Assembly: GCA_950295325.1 (NCBI GenBank)
Contig: OX485808.1
Coordinates: 23,950,527-24,014,526, forward strand
Reading direction: 5' to 3'
DNA length: 64,000 nt
Origin: Polytrichum commune
Taxonomy: Eukaryota > Streptophyta > Polytrichopsida > Polytrichales > Polytrichaceae
Shown: positions 23,486 through 34,600 of the stretch, piece after piece
Layout: every line of letters starts with the position of its first letter
Position numbering within the stretch: the stretch's first letter is position 1
Notes under the pieces: generated by a model
Seen by the model: the letters and a program-made list of their open reading frames with translations, nothing else
What the model was told of the DNA's origin: nothing
The model's database searches: none
Made by a program: the position numbers and the translations under genes

Positions 23486-23683
23486 TTTTTGAGTGGTGTG
23501 TGGTTAAGCGTGGATATGAAAACAAACACCAAAAATAACCATATATGTCCCCCCCCCCGTTATGTTGACTATTGCGTCTAGAATGGTTATTAAATTCTAA
23601 ACACGTTGTCCAATCTCTTTTCAACATACTTCTATTTGGTGTCCGTTTTTAGATCCACACCCAACCATTTGCCACTCAAATGT
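23486..23683. repeat. Inverted-repeat element with GAGTGGTGTGTGG arms
   Basis: The left arm (TTGAGTGGTGTGTGGTTAAG ... GTGGATATGAAAACAAACACC) pairs with the right arm near 23630-23683 (GGTGTCCGTTTTTAGATCCA ... CCACTCAA). Single arms of the same type occur near 25125-25170, 63535-63635 and 63785-63860. Confidence 0.5.
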
Positions 23684-23759
23684 AGGTCTCCATCTAAGAT
23701 AAGGCACTGAATTAAGGACATATGATGAGGGCACTCATTGCTGGACACACAAGGTTCCT

Positions 23760-24330
23760 TTTGTTCGTAGGCTCCAACTCACGTGCAATTAGGTTGCCCC
23801 ACACTAATATATCGACATTCCACACTATTTTGAATCTTTACTACCATCGTAACAAAATACAACAATTGTGCTTTGACTGTGGTTCCTATACGGACACAAG
23901 AAACAAAGTCGTAAGTTGTTGTAATTTGATTTTGACCCAAGGGAATTTGCACAGGTAAAGAGGCAACATATTTGCAAAGACAACCTAATTGCGCATATCA
24001 ATGTCATAGCTTGTTTCGCTTCATATCTGAGGCAAGGGAACGAACCATTGGCCAAACCAATTGGCAATATCTAGAACCACAAGCGTTGCGGTTGAATTTT
24101 ACGAGGAATTTATTTGGAAGGAGCTAGATGATGATCTCTTTCCAAAGAAAGTGGTTGCAATTGAAAAAACTCGGATAAATTATAGTTTCTCGTCGTGAAC
24201 TCTACAATACACAACTTGAGGGTTCAGAGTTCCCCCATAAACATGGAGTCCCAAAATTGATGGAGAATTATGCTCATCGGATACCTCGTCCCACAAAACA
24301 CATCCAAGGAGTTGAGTAATGCTATAATAT
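23760..24330 (+). pseudogene. Repeat R3 with decayed ORF fragments, unidentified
   Basis: The first 240 bp are colinear with 47085-47345 (CAATTAGGTTGCCC, CACACTATTTTG, TTGACCCAAGG), so this is dispersed. From about 24085 one frame reads VEFYEEFIWKELDDDLFPKK. After a one-base frame change it continues as ELYNTQLEGSEFPHKHGVPK and stops near 24315. The composition is protein-like but I do not recognise a family. It is read as a frameshifted relic, possibly of a transposon protein. Confidence 0.3.
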
Positions 24331-25488
24331 GCCCTATACTTCTAATTAATAATATTAAATGAGGTTAAATGTTGGACTAAGTTTAGCTTTGCACAATGTT
24401 AAATTGATCATCTTGATTTTTGTATGGTCATTCTTGGGGTAAGGTATGCGGGTCTTATGCAATCACTCTTCTTACAGTTAAATGACCATAAGTAGTTGAT
24501 TGTGGAGTTGGAAGTCCACATTGGATTGCCAACATATAGATATCTTATGCCCCCCCCCCCCCCCTCCACACTTGACTTTAGCTGAGCCTAAAAGTTCGTT
24601 CTAAAAACACCGCCTTCACACCATTGACATTATCTAGCCCCAAGCCTAGTTGGCAAATGATGTGGCATGGTTTAAGAGTGGAGGTTTTATGCCTCAAGCA
24701 CCGACCCTCCCATTGGTACCTATGTATGAGGCAAGAATGTAGGACCTTTAAAAATGTTGCCTCCTGCCCTTGTGATTGGTTGCTTTTTAGTCTTAGCTAT
24801 GAGGGCACGAGGAACTTCATTAACAAAAACAGATGGTAAGATAGATGAGTAGTAAGGCATTTGGGGATGGGACAAAAACTATTCAACATGTCATTGCTTG
24901 GTAGATAAAACAATGAACATGTGTGAAAGCTACTTAACTAAAACCTACTCGACAATCTTCAAAGCAAGTTCTTGTAGGTGCAACGGGATAGCCGGATGCC
25001 TCCCCTATAACCGAGGGAGCTTTGCCTGGTTTTTAGGAAAGACTTTGGCTATTTGGTAACGTCAAGTGAGGAGGGAGCATTAGCACAATAGATATCAGAT
25101 ACCTTTGTTAATTAAACACTAACATTTCAATGGTGTGTGGCTAGGTGTGGATCTAAGAACGGACACCAAAAAGACATGTGTTAAGAAAAATATTGAACTA
25201 TGTGTGCCCACAATTTATTAAGCATTTAATAATCAACTACGTGACCATTCCATGAGCTCGAGAATCTCCACTTTCATAATGAATAAAATATTCAAACGGA
25301 CTGCAAAGATTGTGAGGAAAATGGCTACAAACATGAGTTGGAATCGGCAAGATTTCATTCCGCACTAATCGTGTGTTTCTCATCTTACGAGAAGTGGATG
25401 TTGAGAAAAAGAATGTCCGTTTAAGACCCACTTACCCTAACATGGGGGTGCTTCTAAGAAATTGAGGCGTTGCTTGAGCAAATTGCCT

Positions 25489-25538
<50 letters not shown>

Positions 25539-25539
25539 A
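25489..25539. repeat. (TA)n(CA)n microsatellite
   Basis: About eleven TA units followed by about fourteen CA units, directly abutting the left end of an M1 copy. Confidence 0.95.
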
Positions 25540-25842
25540 GTACACTAAACATTGTATTTAGCATCACCAAATCTATTGTGTCTTGCTCAATACCAGGTAA
25601 ACTGCAAATATTGTCACTAACTCGACAACTTTTCATCCAACCTTCAATCATCCATGACGATATTTCATCCCAGAAGTGTTAGGATGCAGAATATACCAAA
25701 TTTTGTTTCAGTAATTGGCGTTTGGATGAGCTAAATGCAAGTTGCGAGGACAGTCCTTGCAAACTTAAGTCATAAGAAAGTGTCACTAGGAAAAGTTACC
25801 AGAGTGACGTAAAATACCATATGACACTAAATGCCAACACTA
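25540..25842 (-). mobile_element. MITE family M1 copy
   Basis: It starts GTACACTAAACATTGTATTTAG and ends in a decayed ACACTAAATGCCAACACTAAG. It keeps the TTCAATCATCCATGACGATA and AAAATACCATATGACACTAA landmarks. Confidence 0.6.
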
Positions 25843-25999
25843 AGTTACTGTATAGTAAGGTACTTACTTTTACCTTTTACTTTATTACTAACTGCCCCTT
25901 TTTTTACGGTGGCTCTTCCATCAATATTCTAGGTGTGCCCGGGCACCTACCGTCTGCCCTGACTCTCTCACTGCCCGAGAGACTCAGCAGCTAAGCTTA

Positions 26000-27600
26000 A
26001 ATTAAGTTAAGTCAAGTCACTTAACTTACAAAGCAAATGATGCGTCCCTTGAGACCCACCCGTCCTCGTAGGTCGTCCCAATCACTCTTCTTGTGACAAA
26101 TCTACCGTATGTGAGTAAATAAGTCGGTGGATAATATGGGGTAGGGGTTCGTGGTGTTTGCGTAAACTCATTTATTAGGAAAGTGAAAAGGCAACAAATT
26201 AGTTTGTAATATGAAAACAATTGTTTTAGGTTCAATTGTTTTAGGTTCAATTGGTTCCAGAAACGACATCAAAGACCCCAAATTAGTCCAATGGCTTTCA
26301 GTTGGACCGAATCAACCTCCAACCTTGCAGGGGACTCATCTGATGACAAATTTATAGTGTGTAAGTGAATAAGTTGGTATTGACAAAGCCAATGAAGTAT
26401 GGCACTCGACATGACATACTGACAAGTATTGCTTCATGGATGAATACACATGATTTGGTTTTGGGTACGAAGTGTACTTGGATGAAAGAAAATCCTTGTG
26501 TGAAAACTGGGGGGGGGGGGGAGGGGGAGGTACAGTTAATGAAACTTCCCCTTCAAAATCCACACTACCCTATATATTTGTACAATGCCAACCAAACTCT
26601 CATTAAATACCTTTGGTACACACCCACATGGTGTTGTCCATGCTATGTGGAATTTATAGAATTGGAGCAACCATAAAGTTCAGATTGAATAAGTATGTCC
26701 GAATTTACTTAAACACAAGTTGTTTCACCCCCTAAAATTTGAGCCTAGAAATGGCACCAAAGACTCTTCAATTAGTGTGGTGAAAGCAAGTAACATACAA
26801 CTCAAATGATGCATTTCATATCAAGACCCACACATTGTCTTGTGGGTCTTGCCACGATAGGTGGATAAAATGCTCACGACGGTATGTACGACAATAGCAT
26901 AGCAACTAGAGCTTCTCGGGCTTAACCATGTAATCTCGTCCATTTGGAACGTAACAAACCAAAGCGAACTATTCTTTAGCATGAAAATTGTTTTTAGGAG
27001 ACGATTCAAGTCCCATAGTGACACCAACCACTCTGACTTGCATTGGTGGGAGCCAAATGATACAATTTAACCACAAATAGTGTGGTTATGTTTAGACGAG
27101 TTGACTCCAAAAAGATCTAGTTGCTTTGAATCAATAGACTTCAACTTATGTTTAAAGTCTCTCAAACCCTCCTCTTGTGGTGAGGAGTTTCACCCCATCG
27201 CCTTTGGGAAATTCATGATCTTTGAGGAGCATTCAAGTGGTGTTAGAATCCCTAGTAAAATTTGGTGAAAGGAAAGGGGGAGGCGTTTGACGTTGGCCAA
27301 AAAGAAGGTTGTGTGAAAATGAATTTCGTGACGAACTTTTGAAGGGACCTAAGATGATGCTCTAGAAAGTTTGACAAGGAGTTCATTTTTATATAACCAC
27401 GTGTCGCCCAAACTGAAACACCTCTGATTCAATTCACAAGAGCCATCTCTACCCCTCTACGATGACCCCATCAACTCCTTAAACATTATAAGCTGTCAAA
27501 AGTAAGGCAAAACTCCTTGCCAAGACATCAAGTTTTTGGGGGATTTTAAGGATATCTTTACTATAGTAGGATTTTGTTGGAATTAATCAACCCTTAACCT
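26000..27600. other. Intergenic DNA, diverged repeats only
   Basis: Two or three diverged copies of a segment with TGTGAGTAAATAAGTCGGT-type text occur (about 26110, 26355). A G13 run lies at 26509-26521. There is no recognisable gene; the short frames lack family motifs. Confidence 0.4.
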
Positions 27601-28317
27601 CATATTAGGTGATTTGTTTATATCGGAGCCCTATTGGAGCCCCTTCATCCATCGTGGATGAAAGATCACCAATAAAAACTAGTCCCCTACAGAGTCGAGG
27701 GCTTATTCATTATACTAAATCAACGGGCCCAATGCTATTTTCATAGTCATATACTTTAAAATCATATACATGCTATAAAATAACCCACTACGTTTTTCAC
27801 CACCGCAACATGTGAGTTACACCATGCCCCACACTAGGACCATCAACTGACACATAGCAGTGGGAGAGCTTCCACCTTCACAAGAGTGGCTGTTGCATGC
27901 CCATCGGTAACCTCAGTTACGAGCTGGACAAAACGTCCTTACATGCAACAATAAATGTCCAACATGGATGACCTTTCCCTACCAAGAGAGACTCCTCGTG
28001 TTGTTGAGAAGTGACAACTGACCCTAGCATGGCTTGGGATTCGTGGCGTCTATGTAAACTCACCCATCATGGATGAAGGGGCTCTAGTAAAAAGGTCCCC
28101 TAAAAGATCAAGCATTGATTCATTCCAATTGGACACCAATAGACTAATTCGAGACCTTTGACTTCATTTTTTTTACAGCTAGATCATCTCAAAATATAAC
28201 ATAATTCAATGCGTTTTCACCTTTGCAATAGATGAGTTTACATGGACACCATGAATCCCTTATAGCGGGCCAAGCCCTAGCCTAGCCCCCTTGTAAGTGA
28301 AGTATAAAATGCATGTA

Positions 28318-28950
28318 CAATCCACCCTCTATAAATGTTACACCTATAAGTGTTAACCCTCTCTAAATGTTAACTTTCTTCTACTCCCCACATATTGCAC
28401 ACTATAAATGTTAAACGTGTTAACTGTTAACAAAATGGTACTCCCTTCTTTCTAAATTTGACTTTATAAAAGTTAACAAATGAAATACAACCATAATATG
28501 GATGATAAAAACTACACATCCACTTACATTCCTCTCTCTCTCACCATGCGTTAGGAACCCATTCCATCTTATAGTGACTTGCAATCTAGTTTTGGTACCA
28601 TTAGAAGGTACATGGAATCACGTTCATGTGATGTGTCCAAGTATGTGGGTTTGTTGGTGCAGATTGAGAAATATTTGCAAGTTGTGCATGCAGATGAATC
28701 TCACCAAAGAACCATTGATTCATACTTCACCCGTGATTTGTAAACTTGATATTGAATAAAGTTTTGATTGGGTTTGCAATTTTATGAATGATATTCTCTC
28801 ACAAGGACTCTTCACAATTGCTTATATTTATAAATGTTAAGATTTGTATATTGCTCAAAAAAGTAATTTTATAATTGTTAACTGTTAACACCTCTATAAA
28901 TGTTAACTTTGATCCACTCCCGAGGGTTAACATTTATAGAGGGTAGACTG
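28318..28950 (+). mobile_element. pogo/Emigrant-like element with transposase remnant
   Basis: The left end CAATCCACCCTCTATAAATG and right end CATTTATAGAGGGTAGACTG are inverted repeats (about 25 bp), flanked by TA on both sides (28316-28317, 28951-28952), as expected for Tc1/mariner-pogo elements. Plant Emigrant/Lemi termini have a similar CAGT...CCTCTATAAAT start. The sub-terminal region repeats TATAAATGTTAAC in both orientations. Inside, a frame at about 28560-28743 reads as the end of a protein (ESHQRTIDSYFTRDL then stop), which resembles a transposase C-terminus. The element is 633 bp, so most of the transposase is deleted. Confidence 0.75.
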
Positions 28951-29014
28951 TAGCTGGTGTGTTTATTCTATACCATGGTTGATGCCTTGGTCCCCTCCCT
29001 CTATTTGGAGAGAG

Positions 29015-29023
29015 GATATATAC
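29015..29023 (+). promoter_or_regulatory. TATA box candidate for the STRUBBELIG-family gene
   Basis: GATATATAC sits 65 bp after the pogo-like element and immediately before a sharp rise in G+C and CT-rich leader-like sequence. Transcription would start near 29050. This is inference from position and composition. Confidence 0.4.
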
Positions 29024-29029
29024 GCTGAC

Positions 29030-31684
29030 CCTTCTCCACCGCCGATGGCCACTGTGCGTGTGACGCGTGGCCAGGGGACCCATCCGCGCGGACATAGGGG
29101 TTCTTTCTCCGTCCGTTGTCAGAGCGGCCCTCTGCCATGGCGCCTGTGGACTAGTCTTTCTGGTCAGTCGTCGCCTCCTGCGCTGTCGTCACTCGCACCA
29201 GCTCGCTTCAGCTGCCTAAACCATGCACGTCGACCTCGCCGGAGCGCCCCGCGCAAGTCCACCACCGTCTTCTCCTCCTCGCAACGTTTCGATCGATACC
29301 ACAACCTCCCCTGTTCCGCGCCGCGAAAGTGTCCAAGAACGCTGTTGCAGCAGTAGCTCCCCGCGGCTGTTCGCTGTTACAAATTCGGTACGATGATAGG
29401 AGTTATGATTGTCGTTCTGTCTCTTCCAACACCCTGTCATGGCTGCTGTCACCTGATATGATTGTGCGCTACTGTTTCGAGTAGAAAACTAAAGAGGGAG
29501 TAGTAGCAGAGTGTGGTGCTGCTGAGTACGCCAGTTTAGCTCGAGAAGCTCCTGCGATTGTTTGGAGAGGCGCGTGAGTCTGTACTGTTGCCGGTAAACG
29601 CTGCTGCTGCTGCTGCTGTTGCTGTTGCTGCTGTTCTGTGAGCTGTTCCTGCAGTTTCTTGATTATGTGCCATCTCTCTCTCTGTATCGGCAGCTTGCGG
29701 TTAGTAGTGAGAGTAGCAGGAGCGAGAGTTTTGGTGCTCGTGTGCGTTGAGGTTTGAACAGCCTCTTCGGATACTTACACTTCCGCTTCACTGCAGTTTT
29801 GTGCATGGCGCCGTGAAGTACAGAGCTTCTCTTCTCCGTCTTCTGGTACCCTTCTGGTGCGCTCTTCTTCATCGCCTGCGTGATGCTCTTCTCTTTTGTC
29901 AAACAATCGATGTGTCCTTCTTGTGCAAATTTCCATAGTACCTTGTTTTGCGCCATAGTGTAGGTTTGGATTGAAGCGCTGCGCTATGCGTACGATGCTG
30001 TGCTTAGCATTCTATTCAGCGAGTCTTGTTGAGATTGCAGTCGCTTGCCTGGAAAAACAGAGCGTGGGATGAAGTTTCACTCAGCCGCCACCGTTTGGTG
30101 CCTTCCTTCGTGTACACCCGGTGCACATTGTCTTGACAAGGTAGAAAGTATTTCTGAAATTTCGATGTGACACTTGTTGCTGGTCTTCCTTATGCGGCTT
30201 GAGAGTCGAAGTTGTATTTTATGTTTTCTGTTTCTCCTTTGAACAAATCCAGTCTTAATGCCGCTGTACTCGTGGAGTGTAGCGATGTGGTGGTCTCGTG
30301 GTAAGTTAGCTTTGAGTTCGCTCTATCCGCTTTCGTGATACATTGCAACCTAAATCGTCCCGAGGTTAGAAACTTACCTGTCGGAGTTTTTGTGTACGTC
30401 TGTACATTTTCAATTTTGCCTAGACATGTTTAATCCATCGCTCCTTATCGTGCATCCTGTCATTTACCTAGCTTGACTCACTTATCTGGCCGACCTCCTC
30501 GTGCATTCTGATATGCCTTCATGTAGCTGTCAGCACCGAGTTAATGTTTCTACTTCTTCTGTAAATCCGACGTTTGTCTTGTATACAGAAAGCACATACA
30601 TTGCTAGTTATGCCAAAGCGATTGTGTATATTATGTCCGGACCCCTGCGTCACGGCAGCCTGTTTTCTCAGGTCGCCTTTCGTGGAGCCAGAGTTTCATG
30701 GAGCCTCAGTAATTTTCCAGCGGCATGACTGACAGGCTTCTAGCATTTGGAAATGGCTTGCTCTTAGAGCCTCCGTTGCTAGTACAGCACACGTGTTGTC
30801 ATCACCTTTTAACGAAGGTACTCGTCGTAGTTGTTGACGAATTCTTTGTCTCTCAGATTTCTCATCCACGACCAATAGGCCATGGGAGTCATTAAGGTTT
30901 CTGCGAATCAATATACATCCGTGGACTGTAGCTCGGTCTGAGAGGCTATCTCTACTCCTATACGTTTTTTCTCTCTCCAATATCAGATATTCGGAAAAAT
31001 TTAAGCCTATACCTCGGTTTCCATTTTTGGTCACGCAGCTCGTTGCCTGTTCTCTTCCTTAAGTTCTCCAAACAAGGTACATTGAGAGGGAAACTTGTTA
31101 ACACCGGTGTGTCCCAATCGAAGCTGGTAACCGTTGTCTTGCAACTAAACCGCTTGTCTGGATTCGTATTTCTATGGTTGAGCAAGAGAACTTCGCTAAG
31201 AAGCTCCGGCTTGAACTACACGGTGCATCACTCCGGCTTCTTTTGGTCCTTCACAACCTTGGCTCTTCCCGTTCGTTATCTCAGTGTCAACGTTTCGTCA
31301 GTATGAACTTCAGAAGCTTGGCCCTGCTTGTTTCGCTGCTTGGAAGGAAATTGGATGAGAACTAACTTCAGAGAGTAACTGATGTCCTTCAGCATCCCTT
31401 GAGCAGAAACGAATCCTTTTCAACTGCATTCGCTGTGCATTTGGAACCTCAAAAATAAGGAGTAGCTCAATTTTTGGCAGGAAAATTTGTCTTCTGCGAC
31501 TGAAATTTTCACAATTGGTGGACCTAATTCGTCAATCTGGTTAGTTCTTTGTTTGAACAGTTGTGAGATGATTGCTGCATGGCTGCCCGGAGGAGAAAAC
31601 CTTCAAAGTTCGGCGTGGAGGTCAGGCCGTGTGGGGCCCGCAGTGAATTTGGTCTCTGACCGAGGGGAGCTGTAGCAGTTAAGG
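29030..31684 (+). other. Presumed long 5' leader (with introns) of the receptor gene
   Basis: A GC-richer, repeat-poor stretch joins the TATA candidate to the start codon at 31685. It includes a CTG-rich run (29601-29634) and many short upstream ATGs, among them an unremarkable 103-codon frame at 29045-29356. No exon of a known protein is visible. It may hold one or more leader introns, or a separate transcript. Confidence 0.4.
29601..29634 (+). repeat. CTG trinucleotide repeat
   Basis: Six perfect CTG units followed by interrupted CTG/TTG units inside the presumed leader. Confidence 0.9.
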
Positions 31685-34600
31685 ATGGCCTCGATGCAGT
31701 TCAGACTCCACCTAGCCATTGGTGCAGTAGTGTCTCTCCTTGTGTTAGTACATGGAGCGACAAATCCACAGGATGGTATGTGACTCCTACTCCAAGTGAT
31801 TCTTCGTGTAGTCTGATGTCCCTTACATTGTGAGAGATACTCTGTCTTTAGTGTCCTTCCAAGAGGAAGTCTTTTACTTGTACGCCTAAGTGTAGATACC
31901 ATGCTGGGTGCACTTATCAATGAAATTCATACAATCACAAACAGTCAGTCTCCTCAAACTCCTTATAATGTAGAGGCTTTAGTATACTTCTGCTGCTAAG
32001 AAAACAAGATATATACTCGGTAAAGGAGGTACCGTTATCTGTGAGTAGTTTCAACAATTTACTTACAAGGACACTTCTTTGCGATAATTGAATATTGGTC
32101 GGAGCATCAAGTAGAAAAGCATTCAGACTCTTATCAGTTCTATGCCTCCATTAGTCCTGCTTCTGACATCAACCTATATTTGGATGCAAGATGCCCTGGT
32201 GTTTGTCATCTTTTTGATAATTTTGATGTGGGAGCCAATAAATAAGCTTTGTTTTATGTCACGATACTGCAGTGAATGCTTTAACAAGCCTTTATATTTC
32301 CTTGAACAAGCCTCCACAATTGACCAACTGGAATGCAACTGGAGGTGATCCATGTGGTGAAAACTGGCTTGGGGTTACTTGCTCGGGGACCAATGTTACA
32401 GAGTTGTACGTTACCTGCCTTTCAAGTTCACTTTGATTTGAAATTATATTGTAACGTTATATAATCATGAATATATATGGGCTTTATACTCTCAGATTGT
32501 CGAGTGTTATTGCAATTTTTAAGCAATGTTTACTAGGAAATGTAGACATAAACATAGTCTATCTGCCCCTGGATGTGGTTCGTGTTTGTTGATGGTAGAA
32601 TCAACATGTTGTGTATTTTTACAAGTGTTCTCAATCATGAAACTTAACCATTGACTTCATCTAGGAGGCTTAAGTTGTCAAACCGTTATAATTTTTCTTA
32701 CCTCAGGAACTTGAACAAGAAGAGCATCTCAGGAACTCTTGGTTTCTCCCTCGGGGATTTACATGATCTATTGATACTGTAAGCTCCCAACAATAACCTT
32801 CAAACACAGCTATAACTTGTTTGGTGCAGATGTTGGACTTAGTTCATGATTTTTGTCACATTCTTTCTCAATGTAATCCCATGAATTCACTTTATTCTAC
32901 TTTGTTGCAGTGATTTCAGTAACAACAATATCGGAGGGAACATACCCTACCAGCTGCCCAGCTCTGTGCAGACGATGTAAATCTACTCTGCCCTGTCATG
33001 GCCCTGTAAATCCAAAAAAATGCAGTGTAATGAATCAGTGCTCCACAATCGTACCGTCTATTCTCCGGGGAACTTGCACAACCTCACTATACACTGCTTC
33101 GTCTAGCTGTCTGTCTAACCCTCTAAGTACTTTCGATTTGAGATCGTAAATATATTAGCACACAGCAGTATTGTGGTTGGAAATGATATTTGTGCATGTC
33201 AACTGGTTGATATTAAATTCATGGACAAAGTCTTATACATGAGGAGGTTACAAACATTACATGGAAAGTTGAAGATGTTTTGATTGCAGGTTTGGAAGCT
33301 CAAGATATGTAATTCAAGATGTGTCCTCAAATAGGAAGTGTGTTTAAGAATTTGATGATAACACGCACCGATGGTTTGAAGTGCAAGCACACATTCTGGG
33401 GTTTTTCAACCAACTTGACAAGATGGATGTGGCCAATTTTTCTGGATACAGGAACTTTGGAGGGAATCAGTTAACTGGCAACATACCTTACTCGTTGCAA
33501 CAACTGACAAACATAAAAAAATTGTACGTATCTTACTCCAGAATGAAGTAACATCGTCACAAGGAAGTCATATTTCCAGGAGTCGGGGATCAATTCAAGG
33601 GTCAACAGTGCACTGATATAGTTCCCCATGTTTTGCAAGCACAGGAGAAAGTATTTTAGTATATTCAAAGACCGTTCGGTTGAATTTCACATACTTGGAT
33701 TTTGAAACAAAAGAAACCTTATTAATGTATTTGGATTTCGAAGGCTCTCTTCTAATACGCCAAACTTTATGTCTCTTGCCACAGGGACTTGAGCCACAAT
33801 CAGCTGTCAAATGGTATTCCGGATCTTTGGGCATCACTCAATACCTCCTTGCAGACTCTGTTAGTATTCTCATCTAAAACACCCTAATTGCTCACTGCAG
33901 TTAGAGGTATTGAATTCCTTAATTAATGCTTGCCAGCTGAATTATATACTGAAATATAGAGAATAATAATCACAAAGTGAACTTTCATAACAGATCCTTG
34001 TTTCGTAGCCTTGAATGTTGTTATACCCCTTCAGAAAGGAACACATGATGTGTGAAATATTATTTATCCTCTTCTACTTGCATTTCACCTTTTCATTCTG
34101 CATCAAATTGTAAGAGAGCTGCCGTTTACGACATCTGCCTATGATGTGATTGTCCACCGGGACTTGCCCAGGAGTCAGACAGATGTGTTTAGTTTCATGT
34201 CTGGACAATTGGCAAAGTTGTTGGTCTGATGAAGAAGTTTCAATGAATATTTTTCTCTTGCAGGGATCTATCCTACAATGCGTTGACAGGCCCACTTCCT
34301 AGTACAATTGGTAACTTGTCTGCTCTTACTTACCTGTAAGATTCTTGGACTTCCTTGTGTCCTTTTATGAGTAGCAATATCCGCAGCACAAGAATCCTCT
34401 AAAGTTGCGGTACTTATTTTACTCAAGACTGGGTTTCTTTACCTGGTGTATTAGTCTTAACCTAATTATTACTTCTTGCTGTCCTCGTGAAGTCATCTCT
34501 TATGCGTGTTGAGGAAATAGATGTGTATCCAAAGATTTCATTCCTTAGATTTTGTATCACCTGCAAAAAGGCATTTAATAAGATTGTCATTGTGAATTCT

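Noticed and set aside
25470-25682. Frames rich in Ile/Tyr and Thr/His
   Set aside because: These are translations of the (TA)n(CA)n microsatellite and the adjoining MITE.
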